Of a DNA stretch of 64,000 nucleotides, positions 9,536-22,445 are shown one piece after another. Each line of letters begins with the position of its first letter. The stretch's first letter is position 1. A program made the translations under genes and the position numbers. Source of the stretch: Lophius americanus (taxonomy: Eukaryota; Chordata; Actinopteri; Lophiiformes; Lophiidae). The stretch covers positions 1,698,501 through 1,762,500 of the forward strand of contig JBBDHG010000061.1 in the NCBI GenBank assembly GCA_037951165.1, in the 5' to 3' direction. The notes below the pieces were generated by a model. That model had not been told where the DNA came from. It did not search any database and saw only the letters and a list, made by a program, of their open reading frames with translations.

Positions 9536-12500
9536 GTAAGCAAACACACACCAACACAACCGTGCACTCACATAAATGCTTGCTAACACACTCGTCTTCC
9601 AGAACCTCTAAACGAACGCCACTGCTTTGTTTTTTAGAGGTACTCGATTGCTGAATACACGATGAAGTTTGGAGCTGTACTCTCCCCGCGTTTCCAGTAT
9701 ATGCGGCTACACATGCATAACATTCCTTCCACCAAAACAGACCAGGCACGACCCCCCTCCTCCTCCTCCTCCTCCAACCTCACACCCTATCACTTTAACT
9801 GTCTTCATTCTTCTACGCTGTAGCTGAGACAGGTGCTACCTCTATTTCTGTAGGACGACAACAACCACGCGTGCATGTGCACTTCTGTGCATTGCAAAAT
9901 GCAAACACACAACCTCACAAGCACTTGCACAATCTGTCATTAATTAGCTAATTTGACCCTCAATGACGGCATGCATACAGAACACATACTGCAGAGTCTA
10001 GTCCCGGTCTGCGGTGCTGCTTGGTATTGCCTGCTGGGATGTTTGACTGCATTGGGACAGCAGCTGCAGCTATGCAATGACACAGAGTCAGGTTTCCCCT
10101 CTCATGCTAACAGTGTCCTGCTGCCTGATTCACTGTTCAGCTTTTAGAACACTGGCCTATATTTATGAGCAGTTAACACTTCCAGTCTCACTCCAACCGT
10201 CGCTGATCCCCCTTTTCTTTCTCTTGGGAGGTGAGATGAGCGACCGTAGGAGGAATGACAGGCTCCAATCCTAGCAGAGAGTCGCTGAATATTGAAGCCC
10301 CTGAATCTTGTTCACGCGGTCTCTCGCAGAGAAACTCATGTCTTAATCGGTCACATCACATCTCATCTATTTCTTTACTGCTCTTTATTCGTCCTTAAGT
10401 GTGGATCAACTTCAGTCGAACCTCACTTGAGATGTTGTGAAGTTGTTTGCCTTAGTTTGTTGCAGGATGGCATGGGTTCATTTTTCTTGTAGCTGCTCAC
10501 CTGCAGAGGCACAATCCTACTCTATAACCGTCATTATATTATAGACGATGACATATTGTGTCTTTGAACTCCTGACTTTCAGCGAAGGGACTCGGGCTTG
10601 TTATCTGCCAAGGTCTCATGCCTTCATGCCATACGTAGTTATAACCTAAATTGTGTAAATAGAACTGAAACTGTTCTGCATCATAATTGTCCTCATGGCT
10701 GCATGCAGGCCCACTAACACTCCTGCTTTTAGAAGCTTGCATCATCCCAGGATTCTTCACGTGTCCCACAGTACCAGGGGACATTAATGGTGGGGCAGAA
10801 TCTGGTGAAGACAACCTGTCTGTATCTGTCTGTCTGTCGGCTGCTTGTCTGGATCCCTCTCTGTCCATACATTCATACATTCGGCCCGTCTGTTCTCTCT
10901 GTCCACTCTGTTTGTCAGCTCAAATAGTTGTCCCTCTCTATTTGTCCCCATGCATGTATTTCAGTCTGACAGCTCATTACAGCTGTACATTAAAAGGACA
11001 AGGCTCATTTATAGTTGTAGCACTGTGTTGCTATGTTGTGGTGTCACATAAGATGTCCCTCTAGTGTTTCATTTGGGCCAATTCTAAGAGGCAGGCAAAG
11101 GCATTTAGCAACTCCCTGTAGGTCACTTGGCTGTCCAAAAACAATAATCAGACATACAGCCCCCATAAATATATATACAACAATCAGCCCTAACATGGAA
11201 ACCACTGACAGGCGAAGTCAGAATAACATTGATTATCGCATTACAATGGCACCTGTCAGAGGGAGGGGTTTACAAGGCCGCAACCGAACATTTTGTCCTG
11301 AAAAAGGGTGTAGTGGAAGATGGGAAAATAGCCAAGCATTAGGATTTGAGCGGCTTTGACAAGGTCCAAATTGTAATGGCTGTATTACAGGGTCAGAGCA
11401 CGTCCAGAAATGCTACAGTAGTTAGTACCTACCATAGTGCTCTGAGGAAGGATAATGGGTTAAGTGGTGAGAGGGACACGGGCACCCAAGGCTAACTAAT
11501 GCATGTGGGAGCGAAGGTTGGCCCATATTTCTCAGTCCAACTGTAGAGCTTTCTTTTCAGCTAAAAAACAACTCTGTTCCTGATAGAAAGGCGTTAGAAC
11601 ACCGTGCATTACGGAGCTGTTTGGTCAGCAAGAGGAAGACCTATATTATACCTTATGGTTATGGCTAATCAGTGTATAGTATTACACATTATGCGGAATT
11701 CACACTGTCTTTGTTGTTTGCTTGTGTAACTATTATGTTGAAGGACACAGACCCATGAATGGCACACTTTTTTCATATGATCTCCCAAAAGTTGCAACTC
11801 TCTTCAGGTTCATTATGGAGTATTGAAATGAAATGGTATTAAGTCTGACTGAGTGGAAGGAAACCATAAAACCAGGGGTTGTAAAGTACAACGACCCACC
11901 AATATTAATTAGTCAGTCTTACACAAATATAGAAATACAACACTGTAAAATGGACCATTCTGACATTCTAAATGTTGTTGTGTGTGAAGCCGTCATGGTA
12001 ACTCAATACTACGTTCTGTTTCAATAGATGTAAAAGATGTGGAAGACCACCCTCAGACCTTCCCAGAGCTTGAACAGAAACTACAGGTATAAGACATTCT
12101 TTATCCTCACATCCCATCTTCTTCTCTCGCTGGCAGAGCAGCACATAAGAGGAGACGTCGAATGACGAGACAACGACTTCACAGAATAACAATACATTTA
12201 TTGCTTTAAAGTAGAAATTCAAAGTGCTGCATACAAACAACCATTTGTGGCAATAGACTATCATGTGATTATGCCAATGGATAGTCAAACAATGGAATGC
12301 CAATCTAATTCCCTCTTTGAAAATGCAGTAATTTTGAGTATTTATTCATATTTACTCTTTTATTACTGCAATAATTGTTTTTCTTTCAGCTTTCTGGGTA
12401 AATAACACAACTGAAGGCCAGTTAAGGAAAAAAAAATATTTGTGAAATCATTGTCTAAGCAGAGGGGGACATGTGGAGACAGAAAGCAGAGAAAATAACG

Positions 12501-13274
12501 TCATTGTTGGATACTTCAAAGAAATTGACATCATAGGCCGATTATGTCAAGAGCGTGATGATTCTCCACTAAAGCTTTGAATCCGTACATGAGCAGGAGC
12601 TTGGTTTTAGTTTCAATCCTGTAAATCAATACTTCTAATGGGTGGACTCATTAGTGGATCATTCAACAAGTGCCAGGGTCACATATACTGTAGAGGAGAT
12701 GTTAGATGTCAGATGTTGAGAATCATAGGAGAGCAGTAGAGGGAGTACACCATTGAATGATGCACATGCATACGTATTAATGGAGGATGAATTCATGTAA
12801 GTTGTATCAGTAAATATACCTGTATGTATTTTCATTTTGACCTGGTGCCATGCTATGTGAAATAAAACAAATAACACTGAGACAACACTCGTAAATCCCC
12901 AGCAGTTATACCTTCAGAGATATAATTGAAGAGGTAGGCGCAAGGTTCTGGGTCAGAATCCTCATCCTGGCCCTTCTGTGTTGATTTGCATCCGATCCCC
13001 AGCCGTCCCCAACAATCCTAAGACATGCGAGGACTGATGAATTGAATTCCCTGTAGGTGTGACTGTAAGCTTGATTTGTTTTTTTTCCATTCCAGGGTGT
13101 ATCCAACCACTCATCTAGTGTCAGCTGGGATAGGCTCCAGGCCACCTCTAGCCCTCAGTGGTTATAAAGTAGAAACTTCATGGATATTTTTAACAAGACA
13201 CAAATTAGAGAACTTTTAATTAAAGACTTTGTCAGAAAGTGTCTATATCTTGGGTAGTAAATGACACCTCTTGT

Positions 13275-13305
<31 letters not shown>

Positions 13306-16300
13306 TTTGTTATATTATAATATCTTTTGATTTATTGAATAGCCCCTCTGATGTCACACACCTCTCTCTTGACCTCTTGCAGCCAGTACCCCCCTGTGTG
13401 TCTCTGAGAGAGAGCGGTCAGGTGTACAAGGAGCACTGCAGGATGGCCAGAGAGTTCCACCAGGTCAAACATGAAATTGCTGTACTTGAAGATCGCAAGT
13501 GAGTCCCTGTAAAATATTTAAAAGTATTAAGATTGCATGTTTTGAATGTTGTTAAATGTCACTAGTTGACAGAAAATGGGGAAAAAGATAATAATAATAA
13601 TCTTATCTTTCTGTACATATTGGTCAGTTTCTAGAGTCCTTTTTGCTAGAGACGACACAAGGAAAAGACAATCTGACTTGTTGAAATGTTCTCTGGTACA
13701 CTGTCTACTTTGAATTAAGAGAACTCTAGGTGGAAGAACTACTCAAATATTAATCGAAGTTAAAGTAGCAACAGCATTAAACTTAAAAGTAGTCCAAGCA
13801 TTAAAAGTTTGACCGCTTTTACACTAAATGTACAACATTTAAAGGCTTTGGAATTATCATATATTTCGTTATAAATATTGTTCCATGATAATTATTGATT
13901 TAAAGATACGTTCATCTATTAAATGTTACAGCATTAAGAGACAATATCATTTTATTGTAACTATATGTTGTATTAATAATGTCAATCTCCAAACTGATGA
14001 AAGCTGTGTAGAACACTGTGGTGTAAAAGTTGACGGACAATGATCAAGTTCCATAATGGGAAATATTCAAGAACAATAACTCAAAATTCTACTTTAGTAT
14101 CGTGCATGGTGTAAAATGCACTTAATTATTATCCACCACCGATGAGAACAAACACACACGAGACAAACAGCAAAGCCTTTTCCTCCAAATGTCCACCAGG
14201 TGGCACATGTTAGCCACCTCAATCTGGCCTTTAACACATTATAATAATAATAATAATACCTTTAATTTATAATGTAACCTACTGACACGTGTCCTGAAGA
14301 TAGTATTTGAGTTATTGGTGTGTATGGCTTTGTATTGATTATTATCTTAAATGAGAAAACCAGATCAAGTTTGCATCATGGAAATGGCACCCCTGATTGG
14401 GTGAAATAACAACAACTCCTGTCAGGTGTGCATGAGGGATCCCTGCTCGGTTCTTTCATTCATCTACTGGTGTTTGTACGTGAGCAGGTGTGGATAACGA
14501 AGACCTTGTTCTCAGTAGCTGTGGGTAGTAGGGGAGGACTGTATGAAGGACTGTGACACTACCCCATTTTAACACCTAAACACACGTACTCACACATACA
14601 CGCACACACACATACACACACAAACACACACACACACACACACACAAACATACATTCATAAATACATACATACATACATACACGCACATACATACATACA
14701 CGCACGCACATACATACATACACGCACGCACATACATACACGCACGCACGCACATACACGCACGCACGCACACACACACACACACACACACAAATACATA
14801 CACGCACACACACACATACATACACACACATACAAACATGCACACACATACATACATACACACACGCAAAGAAACACGCACACACATACAAACATGCACA
14901 CACATACATACTTACACACACACATACAAACAGGCACACACACACACATACAAACACGCACACACATACATACATACACACACGCAAAGAAACATGCACA
15001 CACATACAAACATGCACACACATACATACTTACACACACACATACGAACAGGCACACACACACATACAAACACGCACACACATACATACCCACCACACCT
15101 TGAAAATGCTCAGTTACCTGCATCCAAACGATTACTTAAGTGAAATATTGAAAGTATTATCAGCAAAATATACTTTCTTATATCAAAGTAGAATGTGGTA
15201 GAATGGCACCGCTCAGTGTTTTAGTATTATTGGATGTTTCTGAATTAATATAAATATTACTGCATTAGTTTTTTAAAAACATGTTGCTTTTATAAATGTT
15301 GGGTATTGAGTCAATCAAATTACTTTATCTACTATAATATCTTTACTGATTCATAGAATCACTGTCCCGTGAGAACCATGTGTAAAGTTAACTTTTTATG
15401 CCATCAGCCTGTTTTCTGCTTTGTTTTCGGTGATAAATTAATGCTGTTACTACAAATTTTATTAGTTTATATTGAGACGTTGAATAATTTAGTCAAGCAA
15501 TAAAGGAATATTCAAAATCAATACATCAGGTGATATTTTGTTTTTTCACTGAACGGGAAAGGTATTATACTTTGTAGAGATGTGGAGACGCAGATATATC
15601 ATTATATATCTGCTAGCATCAAATGGAAATAATCAAGTAAAAGTACCTCAAATTTGTACTTAGTTACAGTACTTAAGTAAATGCACTTAGTCACTTCCCA
15701 CCGCTGTGCGCACACATGCACAGACACAGTATCCACCAGAGGCAGGTCTTAAATAGAGAACAACCGGCAGCCTGTTGGTGAGTACGGTCTTAGGTTTAGA
15801 TAAGAACACGAGGAATCAGGCTGGTGGAAGCTTTTCATTTGCTCCTCTCATGCTATCACTTATGCCTGGAACGTTCATGCATTAAGTCACGTGTAGAGCG
15901 AATTGAAAAAAGGCCAGAAATGAAAACATGATCAATTGAGCTTTTAGTCTAATGCTGAAAATATAAGATATTCCACCTGTACTGTTATTAAATATAAGAT
16001 TTATATTTCAATCTATTTTCAATGAATAATATTTCCATAGTTCCTTCAGATGTGTATCATACAATAAACATTATCCTGTTTCCCGTTTGAAGAAGATTAC
16101 TTTCGTACGAGTGTTGCGAGGCCAACGTCAGGAACAAACCCTTCATGCACCGCAGAGGGATTTTTCAAATTTCACTTGGTCAGCATTGGGGCAGAATCAA
16201 ACCAGCACATATATCTGGCCAGCATATTTAAGAACGCTGACTCAGACATCGACCTAATGCAGTTAAACTTGTTCCTATGATCCTGGTGTGATCATGCTAC

Positions 16301-17227
16301 AAGTAGACTGCACGACAGGTAGACCCACTGTGAAATGGCTGTAAGAGCATGACTTTCCCTATAAACATTCACAACACTGTAAAAAAAATGTTTTATTTAA
16401 ATTGGCTCGACTGGGTAAAGTATTTTTCTGGATCTCTGACTTCTTATTAAATGAAAACAATCTTCTTCCCTTTCTACCCGTGTCCGCACAGACAAGAGCG
16501 TTCAGAGCGGCTTCTAATTACCTGAAAATCAACATTAAAAGGAAAGTGTCTATATCACAACTCTTGGGCAGTAAAACTCCATAACGATTCTTTTCCTGCC
16601 TGTCAAAGTCACGCTGATCGTTTCCCAGCGTCTGATATCACTGTTTGCTCTGCAAAGTCACCTCATGCTTTTGTAGAACTCAATGTAAACCTCATGCTCT
16701 CTCTGAGGCAACCAGAGCCGGAGTCATTGAGTTCAGTTGGATTTTATCTGGAAAAGATATTTGGGATGTTGAAAAAATTATTCATACAAATATTTTACAT
16801 ATAACGCTCATGCCACCAATCGTGATAAATGGAATTGGTGTGAGATGCAACTACATTACTTGGTCTTTCCTATACAATAGACAAAGTGAATGCCACTAAA
16901 TCCTTTTTCCTGATCCTATAAGTAAGGACTCAAAAGACAATCAGTATTAAATCGTGGAAAACACTCCTCTGTTATTTGAATGTGGACGCTTCCCTTTATA
17001 GATAATGCTATAATGATATAATCTGTCTAATCTGTCATCCTCTCAGGCGGCAGTTGCTGGCGGATATGGTGGAGGATGAGAAGTTTGCCATTGAAATCGC
17101 CCGTCTAGAGGAGGAGTTCCGCCGTCTCACGGAGGAGAACCACAACTTGGTGACCGTCCACAACGAGCGCACGCAGCAGCTGGAGAATCTCTGCTTGACC
17201 AATCGAACAAGTCAGGACTCCTCGTGA
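9460..17227 (+). CDS. map3k7cl: map3k7cl: MAP3K7 C-terminal-like protein, complete
   Basis: Four coding exons (9460-9535, 12028-12086, 13383-13498, 17047-17227) join in frame to 143 residues, compared with about 142 for the human short form. The protein resembles the C-terminal, coiled-coil part of the kinase TAK1 (MAP3K7) and has no kinase domain. The N-terminus MITSTRRLSPDKPEVRISFS aligns with the human start, which carries the same DKP-x-R-I-x-F-S spacing. The middle has FPELEQKLQ, followed by a long heptad-like helix (QVKHEIAVLEDRK, RLEEEFRRLTEENHNL) and an end in SQDSS. Its biochemical role is poorly known; TAB-like partner binding is only inferred from the TAK1 resemblance. It lies upstream of bach1 on the same strand, as in human. 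Confidence 0.93.
11064..11640 (+). pseudogene. Truncated Tc1-like transposon, 5' part
   Basis: This lies in map3k7cl intron 1. From about 11180 the sequence follows the 5' region of a common fish Tc1-like element (caatcagccctaacatgg, aaccactgacaggcgaag, attacaatggcacctgtcag). It then follows the start of its transposase: a frame with DLSGFDKVQIVMA and, after frame breaks, words like VSTYH. The bounds are approximate, the rest of the transposase and the 3' end are missing, and stops and frameshifts make it dead. Confidence 0.7.
12028..12086 (+). CDS. map3k7cl: map3k7cl coding exon 2
   Basis: Acceptor caatag at 12022-12027 and donor ctacag|gtataa at 12087. The two leading bases complete an Asp codon from exon 1. 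The exon encodes VKDVEDHPQTFPELEQKLQ, where FPELxQxLQ is the conserved core shared with the human protein. Confidence 0.88.
12920..13150 (+). repeat. SINE-like dispersed repeat in map3k7cl intron 2
   Basis: A degenerate tRNA-derived type fish repeat. Landmarks are tctgggtcagaatcctcatcctgg (a weak box-B region), agacatgcgaggactgatga, gtaggtgtgactgt, and the end word gtcagctgggataggctccagg, which is typical of this class. The bounds are approximate. Confidence 0.6.
13273..13301. repeat. (TA)n microsatellite
   Basis: About 14 TA units, 80 bases upstream of the acceptor of map3k7cl exon 3. Confidence 0.95.
13383..13498 (+). CDS. map3k7cl: map3k7cl coding exon 3
   Basis: The acceptor cttgcag ends at 13382 and the donor is GCAA|gtgagt at 13499. 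The exon encodes PVPPCVSLRESGQVYKEHC, then the start of the coiled coil (RMAREFHQVKHEIAVLEDR). The last two bases (AA) form a Lys codon with the first base of exon 4. Confidence 0.92.
13727..14142 (+). repeat. Dispersed fish repeat, copy 1 (ends in tatccaccac)
   Basis: This begins ggtggaagaactactcaa and ends actttagtatcgtgcatgg, attattatccaccaccg. These words match the widespread teleost element whose ends read cagtggtgga and tccaccactg, with acttaagtaa-type words inside. Further copies lie at about 15130-15706 and 30838-30965. It is probably a non-autonomous DNA transposon, and the bounds are approximate. Confidence 0.5.
14580..15090. repeat. Compound (CA)n / (CATA)n array with a 118-bp higher-order repeat
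   Basis: About 510 bases of CACA, CATA and CGCA words. A longer unit, marked by cgcaaagaaac at 14865 and again at 14983, repeats with period 118 and includes atacttacacac and gaacaggcac/caaacaggcac. Long open frames of Thr-His or Cys-Val repeats on both strands come only from the repeat. Confidence 0.9.
15130..15706 (+). repeat. Dispersed fish repeat, copy 2
   Basis: The landmarks are tattatcagcaaaatatactt, aaagtagaatgtggtagaatgg, and the end aaagtacctcaaatttgtac, ttagttacagtacttaagta, cttcccaccgctg. This is the same family as 13727-14142 and sits on the other side of the CA array. It is degenerate and its bounds are approximate. Confidence 0.55.
17047..17227 (+). CDS. map3k7cl: map3k7cl coding exon 4 and stop
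   Basis: After the acceptor ctctcag the exon encodes RQLLADMVEDEKFAIEIARL, EEEFRRLTEENHNLVTV, then QQLENLCLTN and the end SQDSS before TGA. LTEEN and the terminal GSS/DSS are shared with human. The helix is strongly charged and fits a coiled coil. Confidence 0.93.
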
Positions 17228-17295
17228 CCTCTGATCTCCGCAGAACTTAAGACCAATAAACATCCGGCTGAGACCAGGCCATGAACCAAAGCAGA

Positions 17296-17869
17296 AATAA
17301 AGGCTCAGATAGTGCTCATCCTCCACAGCAGGAGTGAATCAGTTCATTACACGTCATGTTTATTCATGTCTGAGACACAAATCCTGTCATCAGCAGCGTA
17401 AAGTCGTGGTAGAGATTCTAAACAGATACCAGGGTTCTATTTTGTTATTTTGTGATCTGGCAGGTTGCTTTCATAATCCCACTCAGGCGCCAAGACTGTG
17501 GTCGAGTATTCAGATACGTTTCTCAGGTCCTCTGGAAACTCTTGTGCTTGCGGTCACTGGAGGGAGCCAAAGTTGGTATGATGTGGTCCAAATGTTGTTT
17601 TTTTGAGGAGTGCACTTCCTTTTCCCCTGTAACTTTCCCATTAAAGTTCCTGTTATGAATAGAACGAAAGGGGAAATGATATGAGTTTAGGAGACAGTGT
17701 TGGGGGTTGGGGGAGTTGGAGAGCCATTTATAAGGAACAGCAAAAGACAAGTATTTGCTGCGACACAATACTGTAACAGTTGTTCATTTTCTAATGTAGT
17801 GTGTCACCCACCTGTTGAAAGGGAAGCATACACTGAAATAAACTGTTATCGTCCTTGTCTATTAATAAA
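17296..17869 (+). terminator. map3k7cl poly(A) signal candidates
   Basis: AATAAA occurs at 17296-17301, 17837-17842 and 17864-17869. The last two are close together and followed by gttttattttaacag. Any of these could end the transcript. Confidence 0.4.
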
Positions 17870-18772
17870 AGAAGTTTTATTTTAACAGCAGCATCAGTTC
17901 CATAGTTTCATTTCTCCAAAGCGGTGTTGTTGTGTAACTGTATGGAAAACGGAACTATTTTATTTTTCATGAAGGAGATTTTCTCTTTATGGAACTGGAT
18001 GCTGTCATCCCAAAAAGGAAGGATATGGCCCTGAAAAGATCCCAATTCACTGCGGAGGTAATTCCCCGGATTGAACTCCTCGGATTATATGTTAATTTCC
18101 AGAAAACAATGGGGGGGGGGTTTCGTAAAGAAACTGCCCATAGTGAGTAGAATATGAACTATTAGAGTAAGCAATTGCTTCGAATTCAGCAAATTTGGAT
18201 TTAATCGTACCAACGGTAAGGAAGTTGTGTTTGAAAAACAGTGTTTTTCCTAAAAAACTCCCCTCAGAGACTAAAATATGAGTAAAAAACTATTAATACA
18301 AGATGACAAATTATTTTGCCCAAAAGATTTTTGGAGACACATCCCCCCCATAGTGTCAGAAAAATACAACCAAACTTTCCCAAAATCAATCCAATTGTTC
18401 ATCGCACTAAGGTCTATGCCAATATAAAAATTCAAAATGATCCATCAAATAGTTTTTAGAGTTATCATGATAACTCTTTGGGGAAGATTCACTCTTCTTC
18501 CTTATAAATCATCTGATTCTGTTTCTTAAGGTAAACCTCACTCGCATTTTATCTAATTTTATCATGTTTTACTTTCTGGTGTCACTGTTGTCATCCTGTC
18601 ACAGAAATTTGAAATATTTACACTACAAACAACAGTTCATTACACCTCACAGAGCCCCGCCCCCATTCAAAGAATAAATGATTGAAAATTCATACGAGGA
18701 TAGATATTTTATCATTATAATGAATTAGTCAATTCAGTACTTAATTACAACTGTTGACCTACTTTATCAGGT

Positions 18773-18773
18773 A

Positions 18774-18805
<32 letters not shown>

Positions 18806-18833
18806 TCCCTCTCCCTCTCTCTCTCTCTCTTTA
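18773..18833. repeat. (CT)n microsatellite
   Basis: An almost pure CT tract with three CCCTCT variants in the middle, between map3k7cl and bach1. A G run of ten bases lies at 18111-18120. The rest of 17870-19600 shows no gene; a (CA)n run with one CGCA is at 19290-19325. Noncoding 5' exons of bach1 may be present, for example one ending near tttttcaag|gtagga at about 19531, but this is weak. Confidence 0.9.
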
Positions 18834-19289
18834 ACACACACCCATACACAAAAAGAACTAGATTCACAGAGGGAGAGAGAGATCATCTGCTAGTAACGAG
18901 ACTCAGGACCCACCATGAAATATTAAGTTAATGGTTGCAGCCTCATTCTCCAAGTCATTTTCATGTTTTTACACAACTATTTCTCTCTATGCAAGCAGTC
19001 TGGTCAGCCAAAAAAACAAAAAAACTTGTAAATACTTGAGACACAAACAAAAATCCCATTTAAAATCTGGGTTTGTGTTTCCCAACTTCCACCTTTGTCT
19101 CCAAATTTGACTTGAAATTAATCGATTCAGGGACTTGCTTGGGAAAAGCCCTGTTAGATTCCCAGACGAATGCAAGGGTGAGACTTTTGTGTGTAGACGG
19201 GAAAACTGCTTGCTCACCCTATATCAGCATGAGTGCATGAGTCAGCTCTCACTTTGTCACACCCACAGTTCTTGCAACACACACATGCA

Positions 19290-19320
<31 letters not shown>

Positions 19321-19608
19321 CACACTCTCTCTCAATCCGTCCCTCCCTTCCATATTCACACTCATGCCATATGACTGAGTCAAGCTCAGTTTTTACTTTG
19401 TGGCTGAGTTGAGATAAGGCATTGTGGAAAAAATAGCCTGGTTGGACAACATTCCAGTTTAAGCCATGACTTCAGCTCCAATCCTCTTCAGCACCCTGAG
19501 AAACTTGGATATTTAAGTCAGTTTTTCAAGGTAGGATGTTTTTTATTTGTATCTTAAAGTATAATATACTAGTTGATGTATCCACTTAGAGGGGAAATTT
19601 TTCATGTA

Positions 19609-19639
19609 TCTCTCTCTCTCTCTCTCTCTCTCTGTTTAG
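19609..19639 (+). promoter_or_regulatory. (TC)n polypyrimidine tract and acceptor of the bach1 start exon
   Basis: A TC microsatellite runs straight into tgtttag, the acceptor of the exon that carries the bach1 start codon. The splice tract is thus a length-variable repeat. Confidence 0.8.
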
Positions 19640-19648
19640 GTGTCCCTG

Positions 19649-19882
19649 ATGGCCATGTCTGACCCCCAGTCCTCTGTGTTTACTTTTGAGTCTACCGTAC
19701 ATTCCTCCCATGTACTGCGCTGGCTTGATGAGCAGCGCCACCGGGATATACTGTGTGACGTTACAGTGGTGGTGGAAGGTCAGAGTTTCAGAGCCCACCG
19801 CGCTGTACTCACAGCCAGCAGCGAGTACTTCACACAGCGAATCTCCACACAGCATGGAGCCGTCGTCACTCTGCCACAAGAG
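19649..19882 (+). CDS. bach1: bach1 coding exon 1 (first part of BTB)
   Basis: The exon begins at 19640 after tttag. The first ATG in frame is at 19649 (MAMSDPQ), with a second at 19655. It encodes 78 residues up to TLPQE before the donor gtgagg. The alignment of SVFTFESTVHS with human SVFAYESSVHS supports this start. Confidence 0.92.
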
Positions 19883-22362
19883 GTGAGGCGGAACCTCGTG
19901 CTGACTTTTTCACCGTCAAACAATCCTGTGTAAAAATGCAGTGAGAAAAATTACTATCAAGTGTTGAAAGTTTGTACCAAGTTATATTTCTGTCTTATGT
20001 AGTCTAAACCTCAACCCAAATAATTGCACAAATTGTTGCCCTCAGTCAAATTTATTTCTAGAACAAACTTAAACAATAAAATGCTGTTCAAAAGCATTAA
20101 TATACATATATGATTAGTTTATCCTACATTAATAACATTCTTATAATAAAGGGTTAGGGTTAGGGGGTGAGGGTTGGGTTAGGGTCCTACTGCCGTGCCT
20201 TTTTCAGCTTATGAACCTGCAGACGTCATATTAACTAGATGTGTTTGACTTATAAGTAGCGGCTGGATAGTTCAGTGGGTTACACCACTGACTTTGGTAC
20301 AGGAAACTGGGGATCAGAAATCCACCCTTAGGCAAGGACCTTAGAGCTACCAGCCTACCCAGCCACATCTAGTGCCGGGCCCAAGCCTGGAGAAATGGGA
20401 GGGTCGGGCCATCCTGACAGAAAGCTTATACCAAAGCAACATGTGGAACAAGACCGTCCACTGTGGTGACCCCTAAAAAGGGGAAGAGCTGAAAGAAGTA
20501 GCTTGCTTGTTTGACTCATAAGTATTGAGTATTACATAAGCATTAACTTTTAGGTCAGTACAGTGACACCAACCTGCCTTTTACTGAACACTTATACTCA
20601 GGTTATATCTCAATTCAAATTTGGCCAACAGTTCTGTGTGCGTTGCAATCTGACTAACACAAAATAATGACCTAGAGCCACAACTATAGGACGTGCATTA
20701 CTCATCCATCTGATTTTCCTCTTTTACAGGTGACAGTGGCTGGATTTGAACCCTTGCTGAAGTTTGCCTACACCTCCAGACTTCTCTTTGGGAAAGATAA
20801 TGTTGTCGAAATACGCAACTCGGCTTCCATTCTTGGATTCAGAGACTTAGACGAGGCATGCTTTGACTTTCTTCTCCCTAGGTTCTTCTCCAGTACCAAG
20901 AGCTCTCCCCCTCTTCCAAGGAAAACCTGCTGTAAGAAGAAATGTAAGGGACATTCAACAAAGAGAGAGCTTGGCATTATCTGTGATGATACAATGTTGG
21001 ATGAAAAAGAAGTCAAGCCAGTTGCTGACTCACCATCTCAACGGGAAGTGGCTTGGCTGTGTAACAAATCAGCCAACAGCAAAATGGGAAGTCAAAACGT
21101 TGCTCACACTCTTACACCTGAAGTTGAAGGGACAAACAACCATTTCATGCAGTGTCCGAAATATCGCAGGCAGCTGGCTTGCGGGAAGGAAACTTGTGTC
21201 ATGGAGAAAAGTCTGAACGATCCAGTAACATTAATCAGCGATGAATGTGAGCTCTCCTGCTCGCTCCGCTCTTGCAGTTCCTACACTGGAAATGTCACTA
21301 AACTGGAATTCGCAGGAGATATATCTTCAAATTCAAACAGACAGAGCAGAGGTGGGAACGACGTCCAATGGAAAACTGAAATAGAGGACAAGGAAACAAA
21401 ATGTGAGAGACAATGGCGCAAGAGGGAAAACAATATGAATACGGAGGAAGATATCAACTGCTCAAACAGATCCACCGTCAAGGCAGTCTCCCCAGGGCCA
21501 AGTACAGAGCTGGGTCAAGAGTCGTCAAGGTTAATATTGCACCATAGTAACTTGAAGACCTTTGGTGATAGTCCTGCAATCCCTGTGTCAGTGGGGCATG
21601 AGAGGTCTGACACTGACATGGACACAACAGACAAGAAGATAACCGATTCTGTTGCACAAAGGCAAGCAGCTGTTCATCAAAAGGTAGTGGAACATGTAGA
21701 CACTGAGCCGAAAAGGACTGATGAAAAGATAGACCCTGGCTGGCAGGAAAGAAGAGAAGAAAAGAAAACAGACAGAATTGAAAATGGTGTCAGAGAAAGG
21801 AGCTCTGTGGAGAGGGAGGTGGCCGAGCGTCAGGCCAAGTGGCTGGGGTCCGACATCGACACGCCGCAACAGAGTATCCAGAATCCTGATGCAAGAAGAA
21901 GCTCCCCCGAAGCAGGTGGGGAGCCGGAACAGAGCACAACCCTGGAGTGGCTGAACTTCCATGTCAACCTCAGCAGCTCCACAAGCACTACCTGTCCTTT
22001 TTTCAGAGACCTGGACCAGGCCCAATGTTTATGGAAGGGGAAAGAGCTGTCTGAGGGCGAGGAGGCGTCCCAGTCAGGTGTGTCGTCCCTCAACTCAGGA
22101 GAGGATGGAGACTCAGACACTGAAACAGAGGGAGACAGCGAGTCCTACAAACTAGAGAAAGCCAGACAGGTGAGCAGGTAACCTGTGAATCAAGTCACCT
22201 CTGCTGTGCTTCTTCTACATATCTGATACCTTCTAACTCTGACGTTCCTGCCAAGGTGAACAGAATCTGCATCAGTAAGCATCAGCAAACTCACCCTTCC
22301 TGTAGAATACGGACTGTGTTTGTTTTTGATAAGATATTTAGGTGCAAGCACGAGTAGAAATA

Positions 22363-22445
<83 letters not shown>

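Noticed and set aside
10539..10880. 113-codon open frame on the - strand in map3k7cl intron 1
   Set aside because: No recognisable domain, and the sequence includes low-complexity tctgtctgtc runs. Treated as chance.
14559..15143. Long open frames of Cys-Val or Thr-His repeats, both strands
   Set aside because: They are translations of the CA/CATA microsatellite and have no start context, splice sites or homology.
21588..22120. Open frames of 96-145 codons antisense to bach1 exon 2
   Set aside because: They are shadows of the strongly coding + strand, with no family match.
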